NCBI GenBank assembly: GCA_023393095.1
Contig: JAEWMT010000033.1
Coordinates: forward strand, 1-15,529
Length of the DNA stretch: 15,529 nt
Direction: 5' to 3'
DNA from: Bacillota bacterium
Lineage (GTDB): Bacteria > Bacillota > Clostridia > Lachnospirales > Lachnospiraceae
This document shows, piece by piece, positions 6,555 to 13,470 of this stretch (within the stretch, counting starts at the first letter, position 1; each line of letters opens with the position of its first letter). Below the pieces are notes generated by a model that saw only the letters and a program-made list of their open reading frames with translations, did no database searches and was not told the origin of the DNA. The position numbers and the translations under genes are program-made.

Positions 6555-8465
6555 TTAAATGTCTAGATTCTTAACATATTTTGCATTTTGTTCAATGAAT
6601 TCTTTTCTTGGCTCAACCTTATCGCCCATCAATGTTGTAAAGGTAACATCGATTTCAGAAGATTGTTCTTCATCCATGGTTACACGAAGTAATATTCTGC
6701 GTTCCGGATCCATGGTGGTTTCCCAAAGCTGCTCTGCATCCATTTCACCAAGACCTTTATAACGCTGAATCTTATTATTACTATCTCTGCCGACTTCACT
6801 TAATATCTGATTTAATTCTAAATCACTGTAAGCATAACGGATCGTTTTATTCTTCTCCACTTTATAAAGTGGAGGCTGAGCCAGATATATATAACCTTGC
6901 TTTATCAGTTCCGGCATAAAACGATAGAAGAAAGTTAAAAGCAAAGTACTGATATGTGCTCCGTCAACATCCGCATCTGTCATGATGATTATCTTGTGAT
7001 AACGAAGTTTGGAAATGTCAAAATCATCAGAAATTCCGGTACCAAATGCAGTAATCATTGCCTTAATTTCATTGTTAACTAATATCTTATCCAATCTAGA
7101 TTTTTCTACATTCAGTATTTTTCCTCTTAAAGGAAGAATTGCCTGGGTTGCTCTGGAACGGGCGGTCTTTGCAGAACCACCTGCAGAATCACCCTCAACG
7201 ATATATATTTCACACTTTGTCGGATCTTTTTCAGAACAATCGGCTAATTTACCGGGCAAACTCATGCCCTCAAGTGCTGTTTTTCTTCTGGTCAAATCTC
7301 TTGCTTTTCTTGCTGCATCTCTTGCTCTCTGTGCCAGAACCGACTTTTCGCAAATCATCTTGGCAACCTGAGGGTTCTGCTCTAGAAAATATGTCAGCTG
7401 CTCACTCACAATACCATCAACCGCACCTCTTGCTTCGCTGTTGCCAAGCTTCTGTTTCGTCTGTCCTTCAAACTGCGGCTCAGGAATCTTAATACTGATA
7501 ATTGCAGTTAAACCTTCCCTGATATCTTCACCGCTTAAGTTTGTATCGCTGTCCTTTAAATATTTCATAGCTCTTGCATAATCATTAAAGGTTTTTGTGA
7601 TTGCGTTCCTAAACCCAGCTAAATGGGTTCCTCCCTCCGGAGTTGTTATATTATTAACAAAGCTGTAAACACCCTCGGTATAGGAATTGTTATGCTGAAG
7701 TGCAACCTCAACGTATACACTATCCTTCTGACCTTCACAGTAAATAATCTCAGGATAGAGAGGATCCTTATTCCGATTCAGATATTCAACATATTCCTTA
7801 ATACCTCCGGCATAATGAAATTCCTTTTCCAATACTTCTTCTGCTCTTTTATCACGAAGGATTATCTTAATATTTTTTGTTAAGAAAGCCATTTCCCGTA
7901 GTCTTTGCTTTAAAATATCAAAATCATAAACAGTCTCTTCAAATATTTCTTTATCTGGAAGGAAAGTAACCTTAGTTCCCCTGCAGTCTGTATCACCAAT
8001 TTCTGCAAGTTTATTTACGGCCTTACCTCTTTCATATCTCTGGAAATATTTTTTACCGTCAACACAGATTTCCACGGTCAGCCATTCACTGAGTGCATTT
8101 ACAACAGACGCTCCAACACCATGAAGTCCTCCTGAAACCTTGTACCCTCCACCACCAAACTTACCGCCGGCATGAAGAATAGTAAATACTACCTCAACTG
8201 TAGAGATTCCTTTCTTCTTGTTAATTCCGACCGGGATTCCACGGCCATCATCAACAACTGTTATGGAGTTATCTTCATTGATAGTTACATCAATGGTATT
8301 GCAATAGCCTGCTAATGCTTCATCAACTGCATTGTCGACAATCTCATATACCAAATGATGCAGACCCTTAGAAGAAGTTGAACCGATGTACATACCCGGA
8401 CGTTTTCTAACTGCTTCCAATCCCTCCAGTATTTGAATTTGTTCTGCGCCGTATTCATTACTCAT
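6555..8465 (-). CDS. gyrB: DNA gyrase subunit B
   Basis: This is the ATPase subunit of DNA gyrase, 636 aa, the length typical of Gram-positive GyrB without the proteobacterial insert. The GHKL ATPase motifs are visible: EIVDNAVDEA (E41 presumed catalytic base, N45), VDDGRGIP (71-78) and GGLHGVGASVVNALS (112-126). The TOPRIM metal-binding domain shows EGDSAGG (424-430) and TDADVDGAH (496-504). The C-terminal PHY/RYKGLGEMDAEQLW region contacts GyrA. The start ATG has GGAGG 8 nt upstream (8474-8478), and recF ends only 3 nt before it. That ribosome site can pair with CCTCC at 8487-8491 inside recF, which suggests translational coupling. Confidence 0.98.
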   Translation of the reverse strand: MSNEYGAEQIQILEGLEAVRKRPGMYIGSTSSKGLHHLVYEIVDNAVDEALAGYCNTIDVTINEDNSITVVDDGRGIPVGINKKKGISTVEVVFTILHAGGKFGGGGYKVSGGLHGVGASVVNALSEWLTVEICVDGKKYFQRYERGKAVNKLAEIGDTDCRGTKVTFLPDKEIFEETVYDFDILKQRLREMAFLTKNIKIILRDKRAEEVLEKEFHYAGGIKEYVEYLNRNKDPLYPEIIYCEGQKDSVYVEVALQHNNSYTEGVYSFVNNITTPEGGTHLAGFRNAITKTFNDYARAMKYLKDSDTNLSGEDIREGLTAIISIKIPEPQFEGQTKQKLGNSEARGAVDGIVSEQLTYFLEQNPQVAKMICEKSVLAQRARDAARKARDLTRRKTALEGMSLPGKLADCSEKDPTKCEIYIVEGDSAGGSAKTARSRATQAILPLRGKILNVEKSRLDKILVNNEIKAMITAFGTGISDDFDISKLRYHKIIIMTDADVDGAHISTLLLTFFYRFMPELIKQGYIYLAQPPLYKVEKNKTIRYAYSDLELNQILSEVGRDSNNKIQRYKGLGEMDAEQLWETTMDPERRILLRVTMDEEQSSEIDVTFTTLMGDKVEPRKEFIEQNAKYVKNLDI

Positions 8466-8468
8466 TTT

Positions 8469-9626
8469 TTAATCCTCCGTCTTTATGGAGGATTTCACCT
8501 CCGTCTTTATGGTTGATTTTACCTCCATTTTCTTATCCGTATCATTTTCATTTATTACCATTCCATTTATCACATGAAATATTTTATCATAGTCAAATCT
8601 ATAACCAACAAATTCCTCCAAACCAGTACATGTAATAATGGTCTGTATATCTCCGATACTATCTAAAAGATGATTCTGTCTCTGTCTGTCCAATTCGGAT
8701 AATACATCATCTAATAAAAGAATAGGTTTGTCTTTAATAACTGATTTTACCAATTCTATCTCTGCAAGCTTACAAGAAAGCGCGGCTGTACGCTGCTGTC
8801 CCTGTGATCCATATTTTCTGATGTCAATACCATTAATTGTAAAACTTAGATCATCCCTGTGAGGTCCAATATTAGTTGTCTTTAAATTTAAATCTCTTTC
8901 AAGTGATTTTTTAAGTTTATTTTCAAAATTAGATTTAGTTACATTAGGTTCATATTGAAGAAATAACTCTTCTTTGCCTCCAGATAATTTCTTATGTATG
9001 CGATTTACCAAATCATTCAGACGAATAACGAAATTATGGCGGGATTCAATAATCCTTTGTCCATAATCCATTAATTTTTCATCCCATACATAAAGTGTAT
9101 CCAATAAATTCCTATTAAAACCAATTTGTTTCAATAAGTTATTACGCTGATCAAGAACCTTGTTATAATTTGATAAATTACTCAAATAGATTTTATCAAG
9201 CTGGCATAATTCCAAATCCAAAAACCTTCTTCTTTCTGAAGGACCGTTTTTGATAATATAAAGATCCTCCGGTGAAAAAAAAACAAGATTTAACATTCCA
9301 AATAATTCACCCTGTCTTTTAATCGGTATACCATCAATTGCTACGCCCTTTGCTTTATTCCTCTTAAGATGAAGATCAATTCTATGGGAAATCTGATTTT
9401 TTTCCAAAAACACTCGAATATGAGCTTCTTCCTGATCAAATTTAATAATTTCTTTATCTTTGCTTCCCCGATGTGATTTCGTTGTGCCGCATAAATAAAT
9501 AGCCTCAAGTATATTTGTCTTACCTTGGGCATTTTCCCCATATAAAATATTGGTACCATCTGAAAAAGGTATGTTAAGATTATTATAATTTCTATAATCT
9601 TTCAATTCCAATGACCTTACAATCAT
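8469..9626 (-). CDS. recF: DNA replication and repair protein RecF
   Basis: RecF is an SMC-like ATPase that binds gapped DNA with RecR/RecO and helps load RecA. The 385-aa product has Walker A GENAQGKT (30-37), the ABC-type signature GSQGQQR (273-279) and Walker B ILLLDD (302-307), followed by ELDRQRQ. The N-terminus MIVRSLELKDYRNY is typical. The start has only a weak ribosome site (AAGGA about 14 nt away), and an upstream ATG is closed by TAG after two codons. The family usually ends near residue 365. Here an added tail contains two copies of the 8-residue unit EVKS(T/S)IKT (368-383), encoded by a 24-bp tandem repeat that leads into the gyrB start. It lies in the dnaN-yaaA-recF-gyrB-gyrA cluster. 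Confidence 0.97.
   Translation of the reverse strand: MIVRSLELKDYRNYNNLNIPFSDGTNILYGENAQGKTNILEAIYLCGTTKSHRGSKDKEIIKFDQEEAHIRVFLEKNQISHRIDLHLKRNKAKGVAIDGIPIKRQGELFGMLNLVFFSPEDLYIIKNGPSERRRFLDLELCQLDKIYLSNLSNYNKVLDQRNNLLKQIGFNRNLLDTLYVWDEKLMDYGQRIIESRHNFVIRLNDLVNRIHKKLSGGKEELFLQYEPNVTKSNFENKLKKSLERDLNLKTTNIGPHRDDLSFTINGIDIRKYGSQGQQRTAALSCKLAEIELVKSVIKDKPILLLDDVLSELDRQRQNHLLDSIGDIQTIITCTGLEEFVGYRFDYDKIFHVINGMVINENDTDKKMEVKSTIKTEVKSSIKTED
8474..8491 (-). promoter_or_regulatory. Hairpin masking the gyrB ribosome binding site
   Basis: In the minus-strand transcript, CCTCC (8487-8491) can pair with the gyrB Shine-Dalgarno GGAGG (8474-8478) across an 8-nt loop. The structure lies in the last recF codons, so ribosomes finishing recF would open it. 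It is predicted from the sequence only; a 5-bp GC-rich stem is modest in strength. Confidence 0.5.
8474..8526 (-). repeat. 24-bp tandem repeat carrying three GGAGG cores, end of recF
   Basis: On the plus strand CCTCC occurs at 8474-8478, 8498-8502 and 8522-8526, exactly 24 bp apart. The units 8474-8497 and 8498-8521 match at 21 of 24 positions; a third unit starting at 8522 is only partly preserved. The core nearest gyrB is the gyrB Shine-Dalgarno sequence. The repeat adds a repetitive tail to RecF. Confidence 0.85.
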
Positions 9627-9684
9627 ACCTACACCAACATTTCCTTCTTTATCATTTTTAAAAAGATATTTTATATTTTTACTA

Positions 9685-9894
9685 TCATTTTACAATTTGA
9701 ATCTGCTCTCCATGATAATCTACAAGATCTCCACCATAGAGTTTCTTTCCTCTTTGCAGCTCTACCGCTCCATTTACCTTAACCTTACCATCTAGAATTT
9801 CTATTTTTGCATCAACACCGGAATCCACCAGACCGGCGGCTTTTAATGCCTGACCGAGCTTTATATAATCTTCTCTTAACTTAATTTGATGCAT
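9685..9894 (-). CDS. yaaA: Small S4-domain RNA-binding protein (YaaA/RlbA type)
   Basis: This 69-residue protein is almost entirely one S4 RNA-binding fold. The pattern LGQALKAAGLVDSGVDAK followed by ILDGKVKVNG and QRGKKLYGGDLV matches the small S4 proteins found between dnaN and recF in Firmicutes (YaaA of Bacillus, also called RlbA). The family is linked to ribosome or rRNA binding, but its exact role is unsettled. GGAAGGT precedes the ATG at normal distance. It starts 23 nt after dnaN and ends 58 nt before recF, so it belongs to the same operon. Confidence 0.93.
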   Translation of the reverse strand: MHQIKLREDYIKLGQALKAAGLVDSGVDAKIEILDGKVKVNGAVELQRGKKLYGGDLVDYHGEQIQIVK

Positions 9895-9917
9895 ACTGCA
9901 CCTTCCTTTCCAGATAC

Positions 9918-11027
9918 TTATGCCACAACATTAATATTAACCGGTAAAATTAAATAAATGTATGATTGATCTTTATCTCGGATAAAGCAGGGTGCTTTCG
10001 CATTAATTAAATAAATATCTACCGTTTCATCATCGATAACTCGTAATGCATCCAATAAAAATTTTGGATTAAAACCAATTATGATATCTTTACCTTCCAG
10101 TGTAATATCAATTTCTTCATTCATTGATCCAATCGCTGTATTAATTTTTAATTCAAAATTATTATCCTTTATATCAATGATAATTGGTTTCTTATCTGTT
10201 TCACGTATTAACAGGGAAGCTCTTTCAATACAATTCTGGAGTTCTTTTTTATTAATTGTAACCTTTGTCTCGTAATCACTGGAAAGCATCTGATTAATTC
10301 TATAATACTCCCCCTCGATTAATCTGGTAAGAACAACCGTATTATCAAACTCAAATAATGCATGTTTATCAGTAAAGAAAATTTGAACCATGGAAGAAGC
10401 TTCACCTGATAGTATCTTACTGATTTCATTCAAAGTTTTACCAGGTACAATTACTTTTCTATTTTCATAGGAATCCTTCATAAATATTTTACGAATGGAG
10501 ATTCTATGACCATCCAGAGAAATTACTCTCAGTTCATTTTGATTAATCTCAAATAATTCACCTGTCATTATTTTATTACTTTCATTATCAGAGATGGAAA
10601 ATACAGTTTGTCTAATTATTTCTTTCAGAGTAAATTGTGATAATACAACTGCATTCTCCTTTTCAATCTTTGGAAGACTCGGAAATTCATCTCCTGATCT
10701 TCCTGATATGGAAAATTTAGCTTTTTCACAAATAATTTCAGTCATATAATTTGAATCGGTTGTAATAAATACTTCATTCTCAGGAAGCCTTCTAACAATC
10801 TCGGAAAATATTTTTGCATTTAAAGCAACGATACCTTTTTCAATTGTAGTTCCCTTAATAATGGTTTCTATACCAAGTTCCATATCATTGGCTATTAATT
10901 TAATACATTCATCAGTAACTTCTATAATCACACATTCCAAAATAGGCATTGTAGATTTTACAGGTACCGCTTTTAATACAATATTAACACCATCTAAAAG
11001 ATCCGATTTCTGACATTGGATTTTCAT
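9918..11027 (-). CDS. dnaN: DNA polymerase III subunit beta (sliding clamp)
   Basis: DnaN is the ring-shaped dimeric clamp that tethers DNA polymerase III to the template and recruits many repair and replication partners. I chose ATG 11025-11027 (369 aa), which gives the usual N-terminus MKIQCQKSDLLDGVNIVLKAV. An ATG seven codons upstream has no ribosome site, whereas AAGGGAG lies between the two. Three repeated clamp folds are expected across the length. KAVPVKSTMPILECVIIE in the first and the C-terminal FIRDKDQSYIYLILPV are recognisable. The preceding 307-bp gap after dnaA contains origin elements. Confidence 0.97.
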   Translation of the reverse strand: MKIQCQKSDLLDGVNIVLKAVPVKSTMPILECVIIEVTDECIKLIANDMELGIETIIKGTTIEKGIVALNAKIFSEIVRRLPENEVFITTDSNYMTEIICEKAKFSISGRSGDEFPSLPKIEKENAVVLSQFTLKEIIRQTVFSISDNESNKIMTGELFEINQNELRVISLDGHRISIRKIFMKDSYENRKVIVPGKTLNEISKILSGEASSMVQIFFTDKHALFEFDNTVVLTRLIEGEYYRINQMLSSDYETKVTINKKELQNCIERASLLIRETDKKPIIIDIKDNNFELKINTAIGSMNEEIDITLEGKDIIIGFNPKFLLDALRVIDDETVDIYLINAKAPCFIRDKDQSYIYLILPVNINVVA

Positions 11028-11039
11028 CTGTGCATAAAC

Positions 11040-11118
11040 TCCCTTCATGTGAAATAGATAAATATATATAAAAGATTCTTAGTAGTATTAATAATATAGG
11101 GTGTGAATTTGTTGAAAA
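11040..11118 (-). other. Candidate DnaA-trio unwinding element of oriC
   Basis: Read on the minus strand towards dnaN, the order is TTTTCAACA (11110-11118), an overlapping weak box AAATTCACA (11102-11110), CCC (11099-11101), a 4-nt TATA, then triplets TTA TTA ATA CTA CTA (11080-11094), then an AT-rich tract up to the dnaN ribosome site. Four of the five triplets fit the 3'-(G/A)A(T/A)-5' trio pattern on the plus strand. Box, GC cluster, trios and AT-rich DNA next to dnaN is the arrangement described for the Bacillus subtilis basal unwinding system. This is recognition by architecture and not proof. Confidence 0.55.
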
Positions 11119-11159
11119 CCTTATTTTGATAAGAAAAATAAAGGATTCTATCGTTTGAT

Positions 11160-11240
11160 AACTAAGTTAATATATATGTTATATTATGTGGAAAGTGTAT
11201 TTATATATAAAATACATATATTGTAAAATTATTTTATTAA
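11160..11240. other. Extremely AT-rich stretch in the dnaA-dnaN gap
   Basis: These 81 bases contain only about ten G or C, with several ATATAT runs. A DnaA-box-like CTTTCCACA (minus strand, 11187-11195, two mismatches to TTATCCACA) sits inside. Such low-melting DNA beside DnaA sites may be part of the origin unwinding region. Confidence 0.45.
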
Positions 11241-11244
11241 CAGA

Positions 11245-11286
11245 ATATCAACATTTTATCTACTAGATATCAACCGTATATCAACA
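11245..11286 (+). other. Array of three DnaA-box-like sites after dnaA
   Basis: Three same-strand 9-mers lie at 11245-11253 (ATATCAACA), 11267-11275 (ATATCAACC) and 11278-11286 (ATATCAACA). Their starts are 22 and 11 bp apart, two and one helical turns, so the sites face the same side of the helix. Each differs from TTATCCACA at two or three positions. A bipartite origin with box clusters on both sides of dnaA is known in Bacillus and clostridia. Confidence 0.6.
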
Positions 11287-11313
11287 CTTATTTATAGATA
11301 TCTTTATGAAAAT

Positions 11314-11339
11314 AATAGATGATCATTCAATGATCTATT
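11314..11339 (-). terminator. Hairpin overlapping the dnaA stop codon
   Basis: AATGATCTATT (11329-11339) pairs with 11314-11327, with a 3-nt bulge; the perfect core is GATCATT/AATGATC. In the dnaA transcript it is followed by a weak, interrupted U-tract (ATTTTC). It could partly terminate dnaA messages before dnaN, or only protect the 3' end. Confidence 0.4.
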
Positions 11340-12687
11340 CCGGATTAATTTTCTTTATTAATACATCTATTGTATTATGTAAAGAAGCATCATTATTCAT
11401 ATCAGTTAAAACCTTGTCACATCCGTGAAGAACAGTCGAGTGATCCCTATTCCCTAGAATCTTCCCGATTTCAGTTACAGATAAATCAGTCAAACGACGG
11501 CAGAGATACATTACAATCTGTCTTGGATAAGAAACATTTCTGCTTTTATCCTTAGAAAAGATATCAGCAGGTGTAATATTATGATGTTCTGCAACCACTT
11601 CTACGATAAACTCCGGAGTGATAACCTTTTTCTCATTTGGTGATATAATATCCTGGAGAGCTTCCTGTGCCAAATCAAGTTTGAGTTCTCTTTTTTTCAA
11701 TCTAGAAAATGCAACTATTTTAGTTAAGGCACCTTCCAGCTCTCGAATATTTGATTTAATATTAGTAGCAATATAGCCCATTACATCCTCATCAATTTTT
11801 AAACCATCAAGCTCTTCTTTCTTTCGTAAAATGGCCATTCTGGTTTCATAATCAGGAGACTGGATATCTGCAAGCAAACCATGTTCAAAACGAGAACGAA
11901 GCCTGTCCTCCAAAGTAAGCATTTCTTTGGGAGGACGATCACTGGATATGATGATCTGTTTCTTGGATTCATGTAAGGTATTAAAGGTATGGAAAAACTC
12001 TTCCTGAGTTCTTTCCTTACCTATAATAAATTGAATATCATCAATTAGTAAAATATCAATTGAACGATATTTTTCTCTAAATTGGGTAGTTGTATTTTTC
12101 TGAATTGAATCAATCAATTCATTCGTAAACTTCTCACTGGTCACATAAAGTACTTTCGTATCCGGATTTTGATTCAATACAAAGTGTGCAATCGAATGCA
12201 TAAGATGGGTTTTACCAAGACCTACACCACCATAAATAAAAAGAGGATTATAAATTTCCCCCGGATTTTCTGCTACGGCTAATGAAGCTGCTCTTGCAAA
12301 TTCGTTATTACCTCCAACAACAAAAGTATCAAAGGTATATCTTGCATTTAAAAAGGTTGGACCAATATTTTTCTTTTTAACAGTAACAGGTTGTGCTGCT
12401 TTTTCTAAAGAATCTATTTGGCTTTTTAGAATGAATTTAATTTCATATTGTTCATTCATTATTTCTTCAATCGATACCTTTAATAGTAATTCATACTTAT
12501 TTTTAATTATATTGATACTAGGAGGCCCGATACGCTCATCGTTAATTAGGATGGTAATTACATGATCATTTACATCATATACTTTAAGTGGTTTTAACCA
12601 AGTAGTATAAGATACATCTGTAATACCATATTCAGAAATCAAATATTTTAAAATATCATCCCATTTTGATTGAATTAAATTCTTCAT
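11335..12687 (-). CDS. dnaA: Chromosomal replication initiator protein DnaA
   Basis: DnaA is an AAA+ ATPase that binds DnaA boxes, melts the origin and helps load the replicative helicase. I chose ATG 12685-12687 (450 aa), since GGAGG lies 5 nt upstream; the ATG four codons earlier overlaps that site. Domain I (1 to about 80, with YTTWLKPL) is followed by a short linker. The AAA+ domain has Walker A GGVGLGKT (153-160), Walker B LLIDD (213-217) and LEDRLRSRFEHGL around the arginine finger (259-271). The C-terminal DNA-binding domain ends with the signature IGKILGNRDHSTVLHGCDKV (407-426). Box-like sites flank the gene on both sides, so autoregulation is likely. Confidence 0.98.
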   Translation of the reverse strand: MKNLIQSKWDDILKYLISEYGITDVSYTTWLKPLKVYDVNDHVITILINDERIGPPSINIIKNKYELLLKVSIEEIMNEQYEIKFILKSQIDSLEKAAQPVTVKKKNIGPTFLNARYTFDTFVVGGNNEFARAASLAVAENPGEIYNPLFIYGGVGLGKTHLMHSIAHFVLNQNPDTKVLYVTSEKFTNELIDSIQKNTTTQFREKYRSIDILLIDDIQFIIGKERTQEEFFHTFNTLHESKKQIIISSDRPPKEMLTLEDRLRSRFEHGLLADIQSPDYETRMAILRKKEELDGLKIDEDVMGYIATNIKSNIRELEGALTKIVAFSRLKKRELKLDLAQEALQDIISPNEKKVITPEFIVEVVAEHHNITPADIFSKDKSRNVSYPRQIVMYLCRRLTDLSVTEIGKILGNRDHSTVLHGCDKVLTDMNNDASLHNTIDVLIKKINPE

Positions 12688-12719
12688 TATTGCCTCCATT
12701 AATACTCACATAGATATAT

Positions 12720-12746
12720 ATTATAACAAAATTATTAAATTTTCAA
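12720..12746 (-). promoter_or_regulatory. Candidate dnaA promoter
   Basis: On the minus strand a perfect -10 TATAAT (12720-12725) lies 33 nt before the dnaA start. The best nearby -35 is TTGAAA (12741-12746) with a short 15-bp spacer; TTGACC at 12748-12753 is too far (22 bp). A DnaA-box-like site at 12792-12800 lies just upstream, consistent with control by DnaA. Confidence 0.5.
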
Positions 12747-12791
12747 TGGTCAATATGCTATTCTTTATTTTTAAAACAGATATGTGAAATA

Positions 12792-12800
12792 TGTGGACAA
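12792..12800 (-). other. DnaA-box-like site TTGTCCACA
   Basis: It has a single mismatch to TTATCCACA. It points towards dnaA, about 40 bp upstream of the best -35 candidate, and faces the opposite way from the two sites at 12880 and 12901. Confidence 0.65.
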
Positions 12801-12879
12801 AGAAAAAAACATTATAAACACTATCGTAATGTGCATAAAATTACACCACGACATTAAAAATAAGTTTTAATGTAACAAC

Positions 12880-12909
12880 TTATCCACATAATAATCAAAA
12901 TTATCAACA
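12880..12909 (+). other. Two DnaA boxes in the dnaA-rpmH gap
   Basis: TTATCCACA (12880-12888) is a perfect consensus box and TTATCAACA (12901-12909) differs at one base. They are on the same strand with starts 21 bp apart, two helical turns. An AT run of TATATATA type follows at 12911-12922. This is the upstream half of a bipartite origin. Confidence 0.82.
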
Positions 12910-12979
12910 TTTAATATATATATAGGAAGAAACAGGGTTTTAAATAATCATTTATAACTTGCTAAATGAAAATATTTAC

Positions 12980-13008
12980 TTGACGTATTTCTTCATTACG
13001 AATATAAT
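12980..13008 (+). promoter_or_regulatory. Promoter of the rpmH operon
   Basis: TTGACG (12980-12985), a 17-bp spacer and a perfect TATAAT (13003-13008) lie upstream of rpmH. The predicted start near 13015 leaves a long leader of about 155 nt, which contains strong inverted repeats. Confidence 0.85.
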
Positions 13009-13025
13009 AAACGTGATATTCCAAA

Positions 13026-13110
13026 ATATCATACAAAATGGATTGGACTGCCCTTTCATTTCAGTATGATATGTACAATCCAATGATTTTAAGAAATTAT
13101 GAAATTGGAT
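13026..13110 (+). promoter_or_regulatory. Structured rpmH leader with competing pairings
   Basis: Arm pair A, ATATCATAC (13026-13034) with GTATGATAT (13064-13072), is a perfect 9-bp stem, with a further AAATG/CATTT stem inside. Arm pair B, TGGATTG (13039-13045) with CAATCCA (13076-13082), crosses A, so the two cannot form as simple hairpins together. The B right arm can also pair with ATTGGAT (13104-13110). Such alternatives suggest a regulatory leader, but no terminator U-tract follows, and the ribosome site at 13153-13160 is not obviously involved. Confidence 0.45.
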
Positions 13111-13169
13111 CTATACGATAGTATTCGCTTATAAAATTGCACGGTGCAGTTAAAAGGAGGTGCAAAGCA

Positions 13170-13304
13170 ATGAAAATGACATTCCAACCGAAAAAAAGAT
13201 CCCACGCTAAAGTACATGGTTTTAGAGCAAGAATGGCAACCGCAAGTGGCAGAAAGGTTTTATCTGCAAGAAGAGCAAAGGGAAGAAAGAAGTTATCTGC
13301 TTAG
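13170..13304 (+). CDS. rpmH: 50S ribosomal protein L34
   Basis: This 44-residue, very basic protein begins MKMTFQPKKRSHAKVHGFRA and ends in KGRKKLSA. The middle RMATASGRKVLSARRAKGRKKL is the standard L34 signature. L34 is a small component of the large ribosomal subunit. A strong AAAGGAGG (13153-13160) stands 9 nt before the ATG. It is the first gene of the rightward rpmH-rnpA-yidD-yidC-jag cluster, and its neighbour rnpA is the conserved partner. Confidence 0.98.
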   Translation: MKMTFQPKKRSHAKVHGFRARMATASGRKVLSARRAKGRKKLSA

Positions 13305-13330
13305 GTCGCAATTATGTGACCTTTTCTTCT
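13304..13330 (+). terminator. Terminator-like hairpin at the rpmH stop codon
   Basis: GGTCGC (13304-13309) pairs with GTGACC (13316-13321), including one G-U pair, around a 6-nt loop. TTTTCTTCT follows. The stem uses the last base of the TAG stop. It is weak enough to be a partial terminator, letting rpmH be expressed more than rnpA. Confidence 0.6.
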
Positions 13331-13348
13331 ATTAATTTATTAATAGAA
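13327..13348 (+). repeat. Perfect AT-rich inverted repeat between rpmH and rnpA
   Basis: TTCTATTAA (13327-13335) and TTAATAGAA (13340-13348) form a 9-bp stem with a 4-nt loop. It directly follows, and its left arm overlaps, the T-tract of the previous hairpin. No U-tract comes after it. A smaller hairpin (GGGCT/AGCCT type, about 13369-13389) lies further on. Confidence 0.55.
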
Positions 13349-13470
13349 ATAAAAAGAGATTGTAAGTCGGGCTTTCGTTACATAGCCTGAAATTGTTTTT
13401 AAAATAATTTTATATAATATGTATTATAATTTGACGATTTAAAAGTTAGTTTAAGAAAAGGTTATCAAAA

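Noticed and set aside
9341..9559. Second minus-strand frame inside recF
   Set aside because: It is an out-of-frame shadow of the RecF ATPase domain.
11028..11048. Longer DnaN with seven extra N-terminal residues
   Set aside because: The upstream ATG has no ribosome binding site and overlaps the AAGGGAG that serves the inner ATG. Clamp proteins normally begin MKI-type as at 11027.
13026..13082. Functional H-type pseudoknot in the rpmH leader
   Set aside because: The two stems cross, but the 3-nt connector would have to span a 9-bp stem. Alternative hairpins are more plausible than a simultaneous fold.
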